A stretch of DNA of 64,000 nucleotides. It comes from Nemopilema nomurai. Its lineage: Eukaryota; Cnidaria; Scyphozoa; Rhizostomeae; Rhizostomatidae. Positions 48,281 to 61,219 of this stretch are shown here, one piece after another (the stretch's first letter is position 1; each line of letters opens with the position of its first letter). Both the position numbers and the translations under genes were made by a program. The notes beneath the pieces are model-generated. The model was not told where the DNA came from. It worked only from the letters and a program-made list of their open reading frames with translations, and did not search any database. The DNA lies in the NCBI GenBank assembly GCA_003864495.1, contig PEDN01001370.1, positions 124,001-188,000 on the forward strand. The letters are read 5' to 3'.

Positions 48281-49961
48281 TCATGTCGACAATGCCCTTC
48301 TCAGGACATGAGCTGTGCCAGTCAAAACAATTTTTTGGATTTCCTTTAGTGATGGCTCGCCAGGGATCTTGCTGATGTGATTTTCTGTGCCTGTCTTTAT
48401 CATTCCCAATGCACCCACTATTACAGATGCAGTGGTAGCTTTTAATTTCCACATTTTTTGGATTTCAATTTCAAGGTTTTTGTACTTTCTCAGCTTATCG
48501 AACTCTTTACTTGATATATTTCTGTCTGTTGGTATACTCATGTCAATAAGGAGGCAAGTTCCTTCACTCCTGTCTTTTATTGTGATGTCTGGCCGGTTAG
48601 CATTGATGGTTCTGTCAGTGTAAACAGGGAAGTCCCAAAGGATCCAAACATTGTCACCCTCAACAACTGGGTCTGGGTGATGTTCATACCAGTGTTTTGG
48701 GGGTTTCAATACCAAAGTGATGGCAAATTTTCCGATGCAAGTATTGTCCAACTCGATCATGCCTAGCCATGTATTCGTTAGGGGCAAGTACAGCACATCC
48801 TGATACAAGATGGTCAATTGTCTCACACTGTTCATTGCAATATCTGCATTTTGGGTCTGCTCCATTTTTCAATATGTTGGCTTGGTAGTTTTTTGTGGAC
48901 AGTGTTTGATCTTGTGCTGCAAGAAGGAAACCTTCAGTCTCAGCTTTCAGTCCTGCAATTCGGAGCCACTGATGGGCGAGAGTCTGGTCTACATCAGCAT
49001 CTTTATTCCGAAGAACATACTTTCCTTGCAGAGATTTCTGTTCCCATTTCTCTTGCAACATCTTTTGGCCCACAGCCTTACCTTCTCCTTTAACTTCTTA
49101 GCTTCTTTTGTTGCTTCTTCTAGTTCTCCTTGCCTTTCATTGTTTTCTACTTTTGATTCTCGTTCGAAGTTCCTTGATTCTTTCACAATAGAGTGCAACT
49201 TTTTCTGATTTTCATGGTCCTGGACAAGTTGCAACATCCAGTCTTTTTTTGTTTCCAGGTATTTCATATCCTATTGTTGACGTTTTATAACTTAGTTCCA
49301 GTTGTATCATGCCTCTTCCACCCTGTCTTCTCGGAAGATACAGACGATCACTGTCTGCTTTGGGATGGTGCATCGGATGTTATTATCCTGTTGCATGTCA
49401 AAATTTTCTGCATCTTTGTATTCATTTTCTTAATTTCTGTCAAATTCCAGTTGATTACATTAAAAATATATTTACATCACTAATGAGTTTATTGCTATAA
49501 TCCTGTTCTGTGAGTTTAGTTCTGTTTTTAGGACAGCCTTTACTCGCCTGTAACACTCCGTCCTTATCTTTTCTTTCATGGTAGTATGTTGAATACCATG
49601 ACCCTTGTTAACACCAAAGATACTTGTACACTTCTTCCTGCTCCAGTTCTTTGATGATTGCGTCAAGATTCAGTTTGATGTTATTCTTCTTCACAAGTTT
49701 ACCCCTTTGAAATGTAGCTTTCGCCCATTTGTCAAGCCCAAACTCCATTCCAATATCATCACTAAAACTCTTTACAGTTTTCAACATTCCTTCCAATTCA
49801 TTGTCATTTTTGGCATATAACTTAAGGTCGTCCATATAAAAGAGATGATTTATTACTTTGTCTTTGATTGTATACCCGTATCCAGATCTGTTAAATTCCA
49901 ATGTGAGTAAGAGCAATACAAAACAAAAGTGGTGAGAAGGAGTCACCCTGGAATATACCAC
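48281..49961 (-). mobile_element. Decayed R2/NeSL-like non-LTR retrotransposon, 3' part
   Basis: Read on the minus strand: reverse-transcriptase catalytic box FYMDDLKLYAKN near 49.83 kb with downstream MEFGLDKWAKATF; a linker block (IRTECYRRVKAVLKTELN); a CCHC-like knuckle CRYCNEQCETIDHLVSGC near 48.83 kb; and a restriction-like endonuclease segment, RPDITIKDRSEGTCLLIDM, with the PD...D arrangement. Frames are broken between these blocks, so it is not active. The order RT, zinc knuckle, endonuclease defines the R2/NeSL/R4-type elements rather than the clade of the 20.8 kb LINE. The 5' part of the element is not recognisable. Confidence 0.82.
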
Positions 49962-49989
49962 TGTTGATACTTATATTTCCTGTTCTTGT

Positions 49990-52900
49990 CATGCCATTTG
50001 AATAGGATAGTAAAAGGTTTGTGTTCCATAGTGCCATGTTCTATGAGCTCTCTTGGCATTTTCGGCAATTCCTGCAATTCATTCTTCAAAATGTGTGACT
50101 CTCTCTCCATCGATCAGCAACAAAAAGGGTATCTCATTTCTAAACTTTCCAACATTGCCATCCGTACTACGTACTACATATTTTGTTGCAAAAATAAGCC
50201 ATGGACAAATCCGGAATTACATCCTTTTTAACTTTGGTTATTTTATTTTTTTTTCAGTTTTTCCTTTTACATTACGATTGTTATAGTTTTTTCTTGTAAA
50301 ACCAGGCTAGCCAAGTGCAAATTACCTTGCAATAGTGAGATTTGTAATTGTAGTTTAAGTTGATTAGGAAATAAAGATGTTCTCCTCATGACAGGTGGTA
50401 AGTAGTGTTTGTGAATTAGACCACAGTAAGGTGTAAGTTTCAGAGTGTATTGCAAAGCCAGGAAGAAATTTTTTACGAAGCTTAAAATATCACTAGGTAA
50501 ACATTTGGGAAAAAATGAAGAATAATCAAAAGTGTCACAGAGCCATTTATAGTTATATCAAGCCAAAACGTAAAGTAAAAGAAGAGAAGCAGACCAATGA
50601 GTTGGCTCAGGAGATTCTGACTCCTACAAAACATAGAAAGGCCTGTGAGAATGCTCATGTTCGACCTAAACAAACCACAGATGCAAGGCACAATTCAACA
50701 ATACTTAAATAAAGGGGATTCCCAAAACGTGAAAGCCCTGATAAAATTCCAGCATAACTAAAAAATCTACAACTTTAAAAGATGATTTTATTGAATTAAA
50801 CTTCTTGATACCAGCTAAAAAGAAGACCATTTTTACGGAAATTCAGTGAAAAATTGAATACAAAAACTTTTAGAAAAATCGTTGCAACAGTTCCCGGATT
50901 CAAAACTCCATGAACAAGACCAGGTCAACTGTCCTAGCTAGCTTCATCACTGTTCTTTGCTCAATTTCCAGAATATTCTACGATATCGTTAAATTAGAAA
51001 TAAACAGAATTTGACCAACCTACGACAAACTTACCTAACCTACAAGAAAACTTGAGAATTCTTAAGTACACGGCCAAGGAGTCTTTCATTTTTAGGCCAT
51101 TGCACAGGGAAAATCAGCCACATACTATTACGCCACGGACAGTCATGATTTTTGAGAAAACATACGTCCTTGAATTTCACGGATAATAAATTTTAGAGAT
51201 TTCCGCAGCCTCTTGACTATTATATAAAACAAAAGAAATACATACATCGGTGTTGTTTCTCGTTCGGAGCTTCAGTCTAGTTCGTTGTCGACTTAAGGAA
51301 GGTTTGAAAAGGTTTTTTCCCTTTGGCTACTTTAGTTTTCATGCCGTTTTGTAATGGATTGGGGCTCATGTGAATACGCTTTCTTTCATTTTAAAAACTA
51401 ACTAGAAGCTTACAAAAAAGACTATATGGTCAAAGAACAACTAAAAATGTATATTTCTATCACTCCTTTGCCTTTTTCTAACCCGCCGGGGAAATAGAGG
51501 CGAAATCGAACATCCGAAGAGGATAATCCGAGTAACCTCATGTCATACACGTCGAGGATTTGTTTGACTGCAACAACGAATCACAGGTCGGTTAGGATCA
51601 GGGAACGCTCTACTAAATATATGACATCTAGCAAAACATGGTACTCTCCGTATTGTCCAATTTCTCCCAATTAGGGATAGACAATGTGCGGGATTTCCAC
51701 TTAGGCCCTATGACCGGCATTCGCAATCGCTCTTGAGCTCATTTTACCGAATAACTTCAATGAATTTATATGCACACAATAATCTTCTAGAATACTATTA
51801 AACATTGTAATTTCTGTTTCCAGAAACTCATTATGGGTCCAAGGGTCTTAAGACCCGGTCCTCCAGGATGCCGTTAAAAAATGCCTTCGAAGACCTTCGT
51901 AAGAATATAAACGTGTGTGCTATTTATCACGTGCTATGTGATATGTGATGTGTGATATCTATATACAAGTCACATGGATATCGTTTCACGTGACAATTGT
52001 ATCACGTGGTAGGCACGTTCCTGATACAGGGGTACAAAGTGGGGGCATTCTAGCATTAAGAAGCCCCCAAAACCCCGCTACGCGGGCTTTACCCCTTCTG
52101 TGGGAATAGAGTTGCTCTTTTGAAAAAAATACCCCATAAACAAATTAGATATATTAGCATCGGTAAGACAAGAGGATGAAGTGCATAAATGTGCTATTAG
52201 CTTGAGTTCCAGACATGTTTCAGTCTGGCTACCTCCTACGTACTTCAGCTGAACTATGCTGACTTCATTTAGGGCAAAAGCTCTATCAAGCTTATTTTTA
52301 TTCAGTCTAAGACAGGGTCTCCGACGTAGGGGGGGGGGCCACGGCCCCCGCACTTTTTTGTAAAAAAATTGAGCTTTTCTAAGTATCTTTTGTTATGAAT
52401 GTTAAAATCTTCCTTGGCCCCTCCACTTTCCAACCTGCGTCGGAGCCCTTGTAAGAGGGGGGCTTATAAGAGATGGAGCCTTATAAAAGGAATAAAAATA
52501 AAAATGCTATAAATATGTTATAAATGCTTAACCTTTTCAAATATGTTTTTATGCAATTTTCTGCCAAAAAATTAGAAAAAGGCCATGACTCTTACTAGTT
52601 TGAAATTGGATGGACGTATTAGAAGTATTGAAAATAAAAACACTTTAAGCTTTCACTTAACCCTCGGATCTAGCTTTTTTTAAATCTCTGGCTAACGATT
52701 TTTGAAACGGAGTTGTAGATGGCTAAAATAAGATGGGTGCTTAATAGAGCTTTTACGGTTATGCTCATTAATTTGGCATCAATATATTTAATGCAGTAAA
52801 TTAGTACTGACAGGACACCCCAATAGTGACAAGACTCTTTTTGATTATGGATCAACGCAACCTGCATTTCATGCTCGTGTTGGCAAGGTTGAAGAGCAAA

Positions 52901-53227
52901 AAATGTAGGCAGCAGTCCTCAAGAGGCAGCGAAAATACCTCTTAAAGCTTTAGGATAATTTACGATATTGTGCCAGGTCTTAAAAATAGCTCGGAAGAGA
53001 CAAGTATTCAAACAGTCATTATGAATCACTTTCGGTTGCTCTCAGAATAGGCAGAAACAGGAATTTTACATATAAGGAAATCCGGAACTGCGTCAACCAC
53101 TCAAAGGGGAAGTGATATTGTTGTACTACCTACGCCTTTTGTTGAACTTCGCTAAAAGAGCGGTTCAGTCATTTCACTTCGCTGTAAAGAGAACGCTTTG
53201 AGCACCACACGACAAAAAAATACGAAG
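49990..53227. other. 3.2 kb between retrotransposon and VEGF-like gene C
   Basis: No gene recognised. It holds AT-rich DNA, a TGTGATATGTGATGTGTGAT-like low-complexity patch at about 51930-52000 and a G-run at 52331-52339. The far right end is the upstream region of gene C, where no TATA box is evident. Confidence 0.4.
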
Positions 53228-56200
53228 ATGTTCAAAAACAATCCACGTTTAAGCTTTGGCTCCATTTCATGGGTCGCTATTATGGCTGCAAACTTCGTGG
53301 TACTACGCGCTGCAGGTAAAATCACAGTTTTCTATTTCCTTTCAGTCAAGCTATCGTTTTCTTTGTCCTCTAGACGTTCATATTGAAAGCCGGACATTTC
53401 TTTTCTCTATTGTTTAGAACCCCCGTTAATGAGGCAATTTATCGCACAAAAATCATCACTGAATTCAGGCCAGCCAGCCATCGCTCGAATTGGCCTAGTA
53501 TTGTTTCCAGTGCTAACAATAGTAAATCAGAAATCCTGTATTTTCAACACCCAGATAAGACTATTTTTACTTGAATCTCAGTTGATATTGCAAACCTACA
53601 AATTACCCACAACGAGGCTAGAGATGACTTTCCTTCCAAGAAAATTCCGAAGTTCTTTAACGAGGTAGAGAAATTTTTTAGAAAATCAAATTTTTATAGG
53701 ATTGAAAAGTTCGAAAGAGCGTGTGAATTGTAGCTTACTGGCGTGAACTCTTTACTTTTTGGCATAATTTAAGGTAGTAGCACCGAGTTAGAATTGCGCC
53801 ATAAATGTTTTTTTGTATGTATATATCTTATGTATGTATGTATGCATGAAAAGCCTGTATTTGAATAACCTAGTACATCAGAAAGCGGTAATTCTTTCAT
53901 GGTGTTTATAAGATATCTGTTTTCTTTTTGGAGTCAGATTCAAAACCCTACATTATTTCGTCTTTAAAATACCTCTAATCTCTAGCGTCTAAGTCCAAAA
54001 AGCCTCTGAAGGGGCCTAGTAATAACAAAAAAAGAAATATGAAGCAGGTTCTCTTCAATCTCAACTTAGTATCAAACATTAAACATCCTTGCCTTTCTAT
54101 TTTGAAAGGCCTGCTTTAACAGTCATCAACCTCGTTTCAGCTGATCAGCCTCGTTTTCCACACAATGTCTTCTGCCATCCACGCCCAGCTCCAATTGCAA
54201 CAAAGAATCACATATACCCTTATCACGTTCTTTTGTCACGATGTCAAGGCTCAGTCGGCCTGCATCCGCCCACGAAAGTACGATGCATTCCAGTTGAGGA
54301 GGTGCCTGTAATTTTCCGAGCTACAGATCTACACATCAACCGCAATATTATATTCGAATTGAAAAACCACACAAAATGTGGCAGTGAATGCGTTGCGAAG
54401 CCTTCGGATTGTTCATCGTTGGAGAAGTTCGAAGACTGTCAGTGTAAATGCCCTTCCGTTTTGCCAGCAAGTGCCACAAAGTGCCCTACAGGACAAAGGT
54501 ATGTAATTCACGCTAATGGAACTAAATTGAAAGCAACAGAGCCTTGTGAAATGAAAATTATAATTTCAAGTGGTTTTTAGAGAGCAACGAAGAATAATTT
54601 GCCGTCATTCGTAAATGGCCTTTATTGTGTCATTACTGAGACAGAAGAGGGGGGCACTCTTTCCCCTCTGTTCAATAAAGAGTTACTTGGAATATGAAGA
54701 GCAAGATGAGCAGAATGATATCATGTTTGTTTGCTTTTATAGGTGGAGCCAGAGTCAGTGCAGATGTACATGCAGCACTCGCAAGAGCTGTGGCTCGGGA
54801 AGGGCTTTTGATGAGAAGGCATGTTCCTGCCAATGCAAAAAGAAGCGAGTAGAGCGATGTATAGAAAGAGGGCTTTTCTTTGACCACGAGAAGTGCCGGT
54901 GCTTACGTCACTCAGAAAGCACAGGTAAGGGTGTGCTCCTAAACTGCTTAAAGCCTTTGGTGCCTAGTCCCTCTGCTCCAAAAGGAGCATCCAGAAAGTT
55001 CCAAGGGCGCTATCATCGTCATGTTTAGATCAAGTAAGGATGTCAGGACTAGTGTCATTAGATTTGAAGCTTCTTCATTCTTCTTACTTCATTTTCTTCA
55101 TTTGGAAAGAAATCATGTCATTGAGTAGTAGGAAGAGTTTTTGAAAACCGCACCTTTTGGAAGGTCTACTAATGCATTTTGGATAAGACTGACTATTAAA
55201 GCGAATCTTCAATAAGATTTGTAAAGAGGAAAAAGACAGTTTAGATGTTTTTGTTGCTGTCTAACTTTCTCATCTTTGAAAAATGGCCCCTTATGCCGAT
55301 GCTTGGTAAGCATTTTCAGTTTACGTCGGGATGTTTATTCTATAGAGCGCTTAAAATATGATAAGTGTAGAATCCTAAATTTTCTTTTTGGTAAATCAGT
55401 TTTTTAAGAACTAGATTTTGCAAGTGTTTTTAAAGAACTAGAATTTGATTTTGCAAGCGTAGGATTCCTTGTGGCCCCTTTTACAATTCAAATGAGTCAT
55501 ATGATTACGATAAATATTAGAAAGTGAAATATCGGTGGATTTGAAGGAAGAGTAATATCGTTTTCATATAAACATTTCTCTGTTTGTAGGTTCACACCCC
55601 GGATTTGGTGGAATGGGTGTTTATTTTTGGATCTGTTTGATGCTGGCTGAATTCATCATCCTTCTCGTTGTTTTTCAACTGTTTCTGTACCATAAGAAGA
55701 GTGGCTTCGTCTATATGCTACGAAATCACTTTCGAAGGAAACACGGCTCGTGGGATAAAAGCAGCACAAATAAGCAATGTGAGTGTCTTTGCTTAATATA
55801 TGAAGTATTTAATAGGGGGTTTAAGCAGCAAGACGAGAGAGGCAGTATCAACTTAACTCTCATCTTCATTGCCAAAGTTTCTAGCACCAAAAGGCTGTGC
55901 TTTACAGGGGGTTAAGTATCTCTGTTTCCCTATGTCAAGAATCTTTTAGAGGGGAGAAATAATCCTTGTAGGAATAAAAGCTCTTCATCAAAACAATATG
56001 CGGCCCTTTTCAGAAGAAACCCTAGAGACGGCTGCAATGTTCCATCACATAGTCTGGATTTTGATAACCGCACCTGATAAAGCTGGCCTCCAAATTGCCA
56101 TAAAGAGTAGGATTTTGCAAAGTTAGGTCATCGACTCAGGGTAAACAGTGTAGCCATCCTTTGCCATGTGCTAACCCCCTGATAAAACCAATGTCGGTTG

Positions 56201-56540
56201 TTGGTAAGAAGAGACTTAGAAGTTATGAATCAAGGAAGAACTATAAAGTTCTTCTTGCCCCAGCTGATTCACCGTAAATGTGCAGATCGATTGAGAATTG
56301 ATTTTTAAATGAAAGAGTATCACTGCAATGATTGCACAATATTCCGTGTTTCCCTTCACAGCAAGTTCTGCTAAAGCCCTAAATGTTTTCAGAGACTTGA
56401 ATTTTGACAAGTGAAATATTCTTACCCTTTTAGGTGACAAAAGTGTTTGTGGTATTGATTCAAGAATTATTGACGAGGCCGATCGAGATGTTTACTTTCT
56501 TCATTCAAGATATCAAACAGTTGAAGGACAACCACTTTGA
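53228..56540 (+). CDS. Membrane-anchored VEGF-C/D-like protein, gene C
   Basis: Exons 53228-53315, 54141-54498, 54743-54924, 55590-55778 and 56434-56540 (phases 1, 2, 1, 1) give 307 residues. The signal peptide contains WVAIMAANFVVLRAA. The cystine-knot domain includes VFCHP, YPYHVLLSRCQGSVG, KVRCIPVEE and sequon NHT in KNHTKC. The CxCxC repeats are CQCKC in exon 2, CRCTC and CSCQC in exon 3, and a VEGF-C-like closing unit FFDHEKCRCLRH. The transmembrane helix (about 218-240) reads YFWICLMLAEFIILLVVF and is followed by LYHKKSGFVY. The tail has two Tyr-centred segments (RDVYFLH, RYQTV). Cysteine losses are the same as in A and D. Its function as tethered growth factor or receptor is unknown; the architecture is the evidence. 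Confidence 0.87.
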
Positions 56541-59500
56541 ATGTTGATCGCAAAAGTTTAACTTTTATGTTTTGTATATTTTTTAAAAATTAAAGCAAGA
56601 CAACTTGGGATTACGACATTTGTTATAAAACAATTTATATGTAAATTATAGTAACTTATTTGTATGTCTATGCAATTCATAGGGAAATATACAACGCCAA
56701 AACGTTTATTTATATTTGAAATGAAGATATTTATATAAATATATATATTTGAAATGAAGATTGTATTGTAAGTGAGCTATATGTAAAGTATGAAAAAATT
56801 AATGTACATCACATATTTATTTATCATTTTGAAAATGTATTTCTCAAGTTGCTTTGTTCTTACTTTGCCTCACTTTAAAAATGATTTTCAAGAAAATTTC
56901 AGACTAACCATCATGATTACTGTCCAATCATGAAGGTAGAAAGGTGACAATTAGTGCTCAGTAAGCCTTGATTTGAGTAGTTATTGCAAGATGCTAAGTT
57001 ATGCAATGACTAAATATGATATGACGATTGGTAATGAAAATTCTGATTAAAGGTACAATTTAATGATCCCAACCCGAGATGCGTACATTATACCAAAATT
57101 CACACAGCTTTCGTGATCACTATCCAAGCATCCTTTTCGTGGAAAAGCTACCAAGAGTCTATTTACAAGAAAAACGGTGCGATCTCTATTCCAAAGGACA
57201 TCAAACAGTTAACAGTGACATGCTTTTTCAAAAAGGGTGTGTTTTTATTAGAGAGCGCATTTCCTTGATATGAGTATGGAGTAGGAAGCTAAAGCAATAT
57301 TTCAAAGGATGATCATAGCTTAGTAGCCATCATAATATCTCAAATATTTATACCGTGTGTCATAACCATCTTGTTACCGGTTCTGGGACAACATTGAGAG
57401 CCACCACTTTTGTTGCCAGTTTTAAAAAACATATGAATCAATCTCAACCTGTTTTTAGGCTTTGGGGATGAACTGATTGGTAATAATAATAACAAGTAAT
57501 AATAATCTAGAATTTCAAACGCAAGCCAAAGCTATGAACGTAAGCTCAAAAACAGCACTGCGATTACGGCACAAAATGTCCACGGGCTAGTTATTCCTAG
57601 CAAAATGGCTAGCTAAACTCCGTTTCTATTTCACCAGGAGAATTTTCGTAATTCCCCTCTAACTTAACGTCTTTTTCTCTGTCTTATTCTTCTATATCAT
57701 CCCAAAAAACGAATGAATTCTTAATTACTGTTCGGCCACTTCAATCCCCCGATAGGACTAAACCAATGTAATGTTTAACGATTGACTGGAATGTCCAACG
57801 TAATTTCAAATGATGACGAATTTTTTATTAAGCACGCCTAGGACGCATCTGAAATAACTGGATCTTTGTGAGCTTTTCACTGCCATAGTGTGTAATAGAG
57901 GAAAGTCAATCTCTAATATAGCACATTTTGTTTACAGTATTAATAAGACATTAAAAGGTCTTTCTAGCCCTATTTATGATCTATTCTATCCTTCGTTGTT
58001 TTGAGTAGGTGTAAGTTGGTAAATTCAAGATTGCGGTTGCCAAAATGCACAAAAAGCAAAGCTGGAACAATTGCATCGTGAAGGAAGAACGCTGCTTTCA
58101 ATTAGATAAACATTTACTCGTGGTCAACTTCTTCTGCATGCTGGGACCGTTTTTTGTAACATAGCGTGCTATTTGAAATGCTATCCAAAGTATTTTCTTG
58201 CAAAAACAGAGGCCACAAGGCACGGGTCTACCAGGTCACGAAATGGAGAGAATACGTATTTCCAAAGCTTTTGGAACATCATAAGTTGGATTAAATGAGA
58301 GAGCCAGATTGCTATAGTAGAAAACAGTTGCATAATGCTTTTTGCGATTGGAAATTTCAAAGCAGAATCTTAATAACTGACGTTATTTTTGCATACACTA
58401 CAAGTCCAAAATATTTGGTTATCAGTTCATTGAAAAATTTCCACGTTTCATAGGAAAATGTAATCCAGCAAGAAGTTCTTCGAATATGTTTGTAATCAGT
58501 GCCCTAAAAAACTTGTAGTAAATTCTGGAGATTCTAGCTGAAACAAGAAATCGCAACCATTTCTTTCCATGCATTACAATTTGCCTAGAAGCAGAAGTCA
58601 CTTCTCGAAAGGTTTCGATTCTGTGATGAGTTCAGGTTCCCAAAAGCAACTACAATTGACACTGCGACATTTGGACCTCTTTAATTGGCACTTGCATTGG
58701 TCCAGATAGATCCAAACAGCGCTGACATAAAAGCTTCCCTGAAGTTCTCATCATTGACTATCTAAGCTCAGGTTAAAAAAGACCAAATTAATTCACTGCC
58801 ATAGAAACATTTTTCCTTCAGCCTGGTTTCTCAAAATAACTAGAGATAATGACACGAGCAGTAAGTTAGCGATGATGGATTGGAATCCGCACACGTGTAA
58901 CGGATGGTATTTGTATTGAGAGGCGACGAAAACAGAATGTTGTGAAGGAATGTAACCAATTCCTCTTTACCTCAATTGTCCTGTTTGAAACACGACCTTC
59001 ATCGAAAGGTGCTTTACGATATGCTACTGGAATGCGGGGTTTTCGGTATTGTAAGTATGCCAAAAATTGCCCGTGAGTCTTGCCTCGGATGACCAGCCAT
59101 TGTTGTGTCAAACCGTTTGCACAATTTAACTGCTCGTAACATTTCTAATATTAACCGTACAAGCAAAATTAGCATAACTCGAAACTACTGTAATGCAAAT
59201 TATTTAGCTTTTTACAAAGCTACTTCCTACTGATCTGAAAGTGTCCTATCAACACAATGGGATGGTTTGCGACGCCAGTCTCTGATAAGACGCAACGCCT
59301 TGGCATTCAGACATTACAACCGAATGTCATCATAATCAACCAGATTCTTATCAGTTAATTCCAAACTTGATCTCCAGCCACCTCCTTTAATGGATGTCGC
59401 TAAAACATTATGCGAAAATAGTGATGCGAACGTCTGTCTGAAGGCAGGGGGCCTGGGAAAAGCGCTTTTCGTTTTGGGAAATCGACAGACCTATTATATT

Positions 59501-61100
59501 GTTGCCGTTGCTGGCTTTTGTGGCGAACAATCTTTTCATTAACTCCTCGAATTAAAAGCACCAGACATAGGTATTTTAGCCGGGTCCTATCAGTAAACAT
59601 GTTATTCTGAAACATTAAGCCGTTAATCCTTCATCATCCTTGCCAGCAGCCATGCCTGTTGACTCGTTGCTTCGAATCATCGGCGACAAATTCTCGTTGA
59701 TTTGATGCATGTCCGAGAATTAGACGAGGAATTCTGATTTGTCAACGAAGCCGAGAATTGTTTTCGCCGTCTCCGAGTCGTATTAAATTACGGAAATCGC
59801 TTTTTGCCGAGTGGATCGGTTGACAAAGAGTTAACGTGGGTGTGTCTAGCAATATTTGCACAATGATCAATCATACGGTTGTATTCTTCGTAGTAAAATA
59901 TTCGAGGAATTCACAACTCGCTTTTAATAACAACCTTTAAGACTATAAATGCGGCCCCTCAGTTTCTGAATTTCATTGTACGAAAGTTGCTTTGGCTGGA
60001 CCAACGCCGACAACTACCGAAAATAATTCGCAAATCTTAACGTGGACCGTTGAACGACTAACTTTCCCGAGGTTTGTTTACAATTTTTCCATATTCTACC
60101 CTGCCTAGTTGTAACAAATGTTTGATCAGTCAGTTTATTTAGTCGATGTTCGTTGACATTCGGCATAATGCCCTACATAATAGCGTTTGTGCCCCTTGAA
60201 GGAACTTTCCAGTTTGGAAAATAGATTAGACAGAGTTATTCTGTCCCATTTACACTTGTTCCTCCACGAGCTTCTTCGAATTCTTGGAAATGCATGGCGG
60301 TAGTTCTGATCGAAAGTGGAAGCATAGCTCAATAGCATTGTCTCAGACCAGTTTCAGGTCTCAACTCTGTTTGTCTGAGTCCCATTCAAACACTGTGGCA
60401 AGAATCATTCTCTGTCACTTAGTTCGGGAGAAGAGATTGCTCTGTCGACACATCAGTTGAACTTTCTGTGTACATTTCTTAAATTTTAAAACTTTCCTCA
60501 GAAAACCACTTTCATAATTGGCTGACCTAGGGTGAAGCTGTGGTCGTGTGGGACTATTTTAAATCTTTTTTTATTTTGCTTAAATTTTAAAGTTTTTCAA
60601 TAAATCTTACTACACCCAGGATTCGGGTGTAAGGGGACTCAACCCCATGTGGCCCCATTTTGAATAACTTTGATAATTATTAATAGTTATAAATAATTAG
60701 AAATAATTATTAATAATTGTTTCATTGGATGTCTTCCAAACGGCAAAACCGGGAGTTCAAAACCAAACATGCAATATTTAAAATTTCTCATTCGAAACTA
60801 ACAAACGGAAGTATGTCATGGTCACAAATCTTCCGCTAGGGATGCCGTAATTCGCTGCATTACAATACCTCTCTCCGAATAGCATTTTCGACTGTAACGA
60901 CCAATAAAGCTGCACTGTTGTACTGACACGCCCCACTGGAAGCTATTAACTTCCTTTTTCTGAATCAATGTACAAGAGACATCAATCGCTTGACCACACA
61001 CTGATATCCCGCTGAGATGGATAATCGCTTCAGAGTCTCTATAGTTGACCTAACGACCTTTCATGGATCTTTTCTGACGTGCTTCCGGTGTTATATCGGA
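56541..61100. other. 4.6 kb between VEGF-like genes C and D
   Basis: The start is the gene C 3' UTR, with a possible poly(A) signal AATTAAAG near 56590. No gene family is seen in the rest. A TATA-like CTATAAATG at about 59942 is followed by about 130 bp and a donor-like GAG|GTTTGT near 60071 without an ATG; this could be an alternative non-coding first exon for gene D. Confidence 0.35.
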
Positions 61101-61104
61101 GTAC

Positions 61105-61110
61105 TATAAA
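61105..61110 (+). promoter_or_regulatory. TATA box of VEGF-like gene D
   Basis: TATAAA about 110 bp before the gene D ATG, the same distance class as in gene B. Confidence 0.5.
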
Positions 61111-61219
61111 TGCAGCGTTCCTTTTTGCCAGTGGATTTAACACAGTGCTCTACCGCAGGTCACGAAGAGAGAACTTTAGAAGAACGAGCTCACGAGGATC
61201 TCCGCCACACGTCGCAAAG

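Noticed and set aside
48252..49208. Plus-strand open frames across the second retrotransposon
   Set aside because: Antisense shadows of the minus-strand endonuclease and RT remains.
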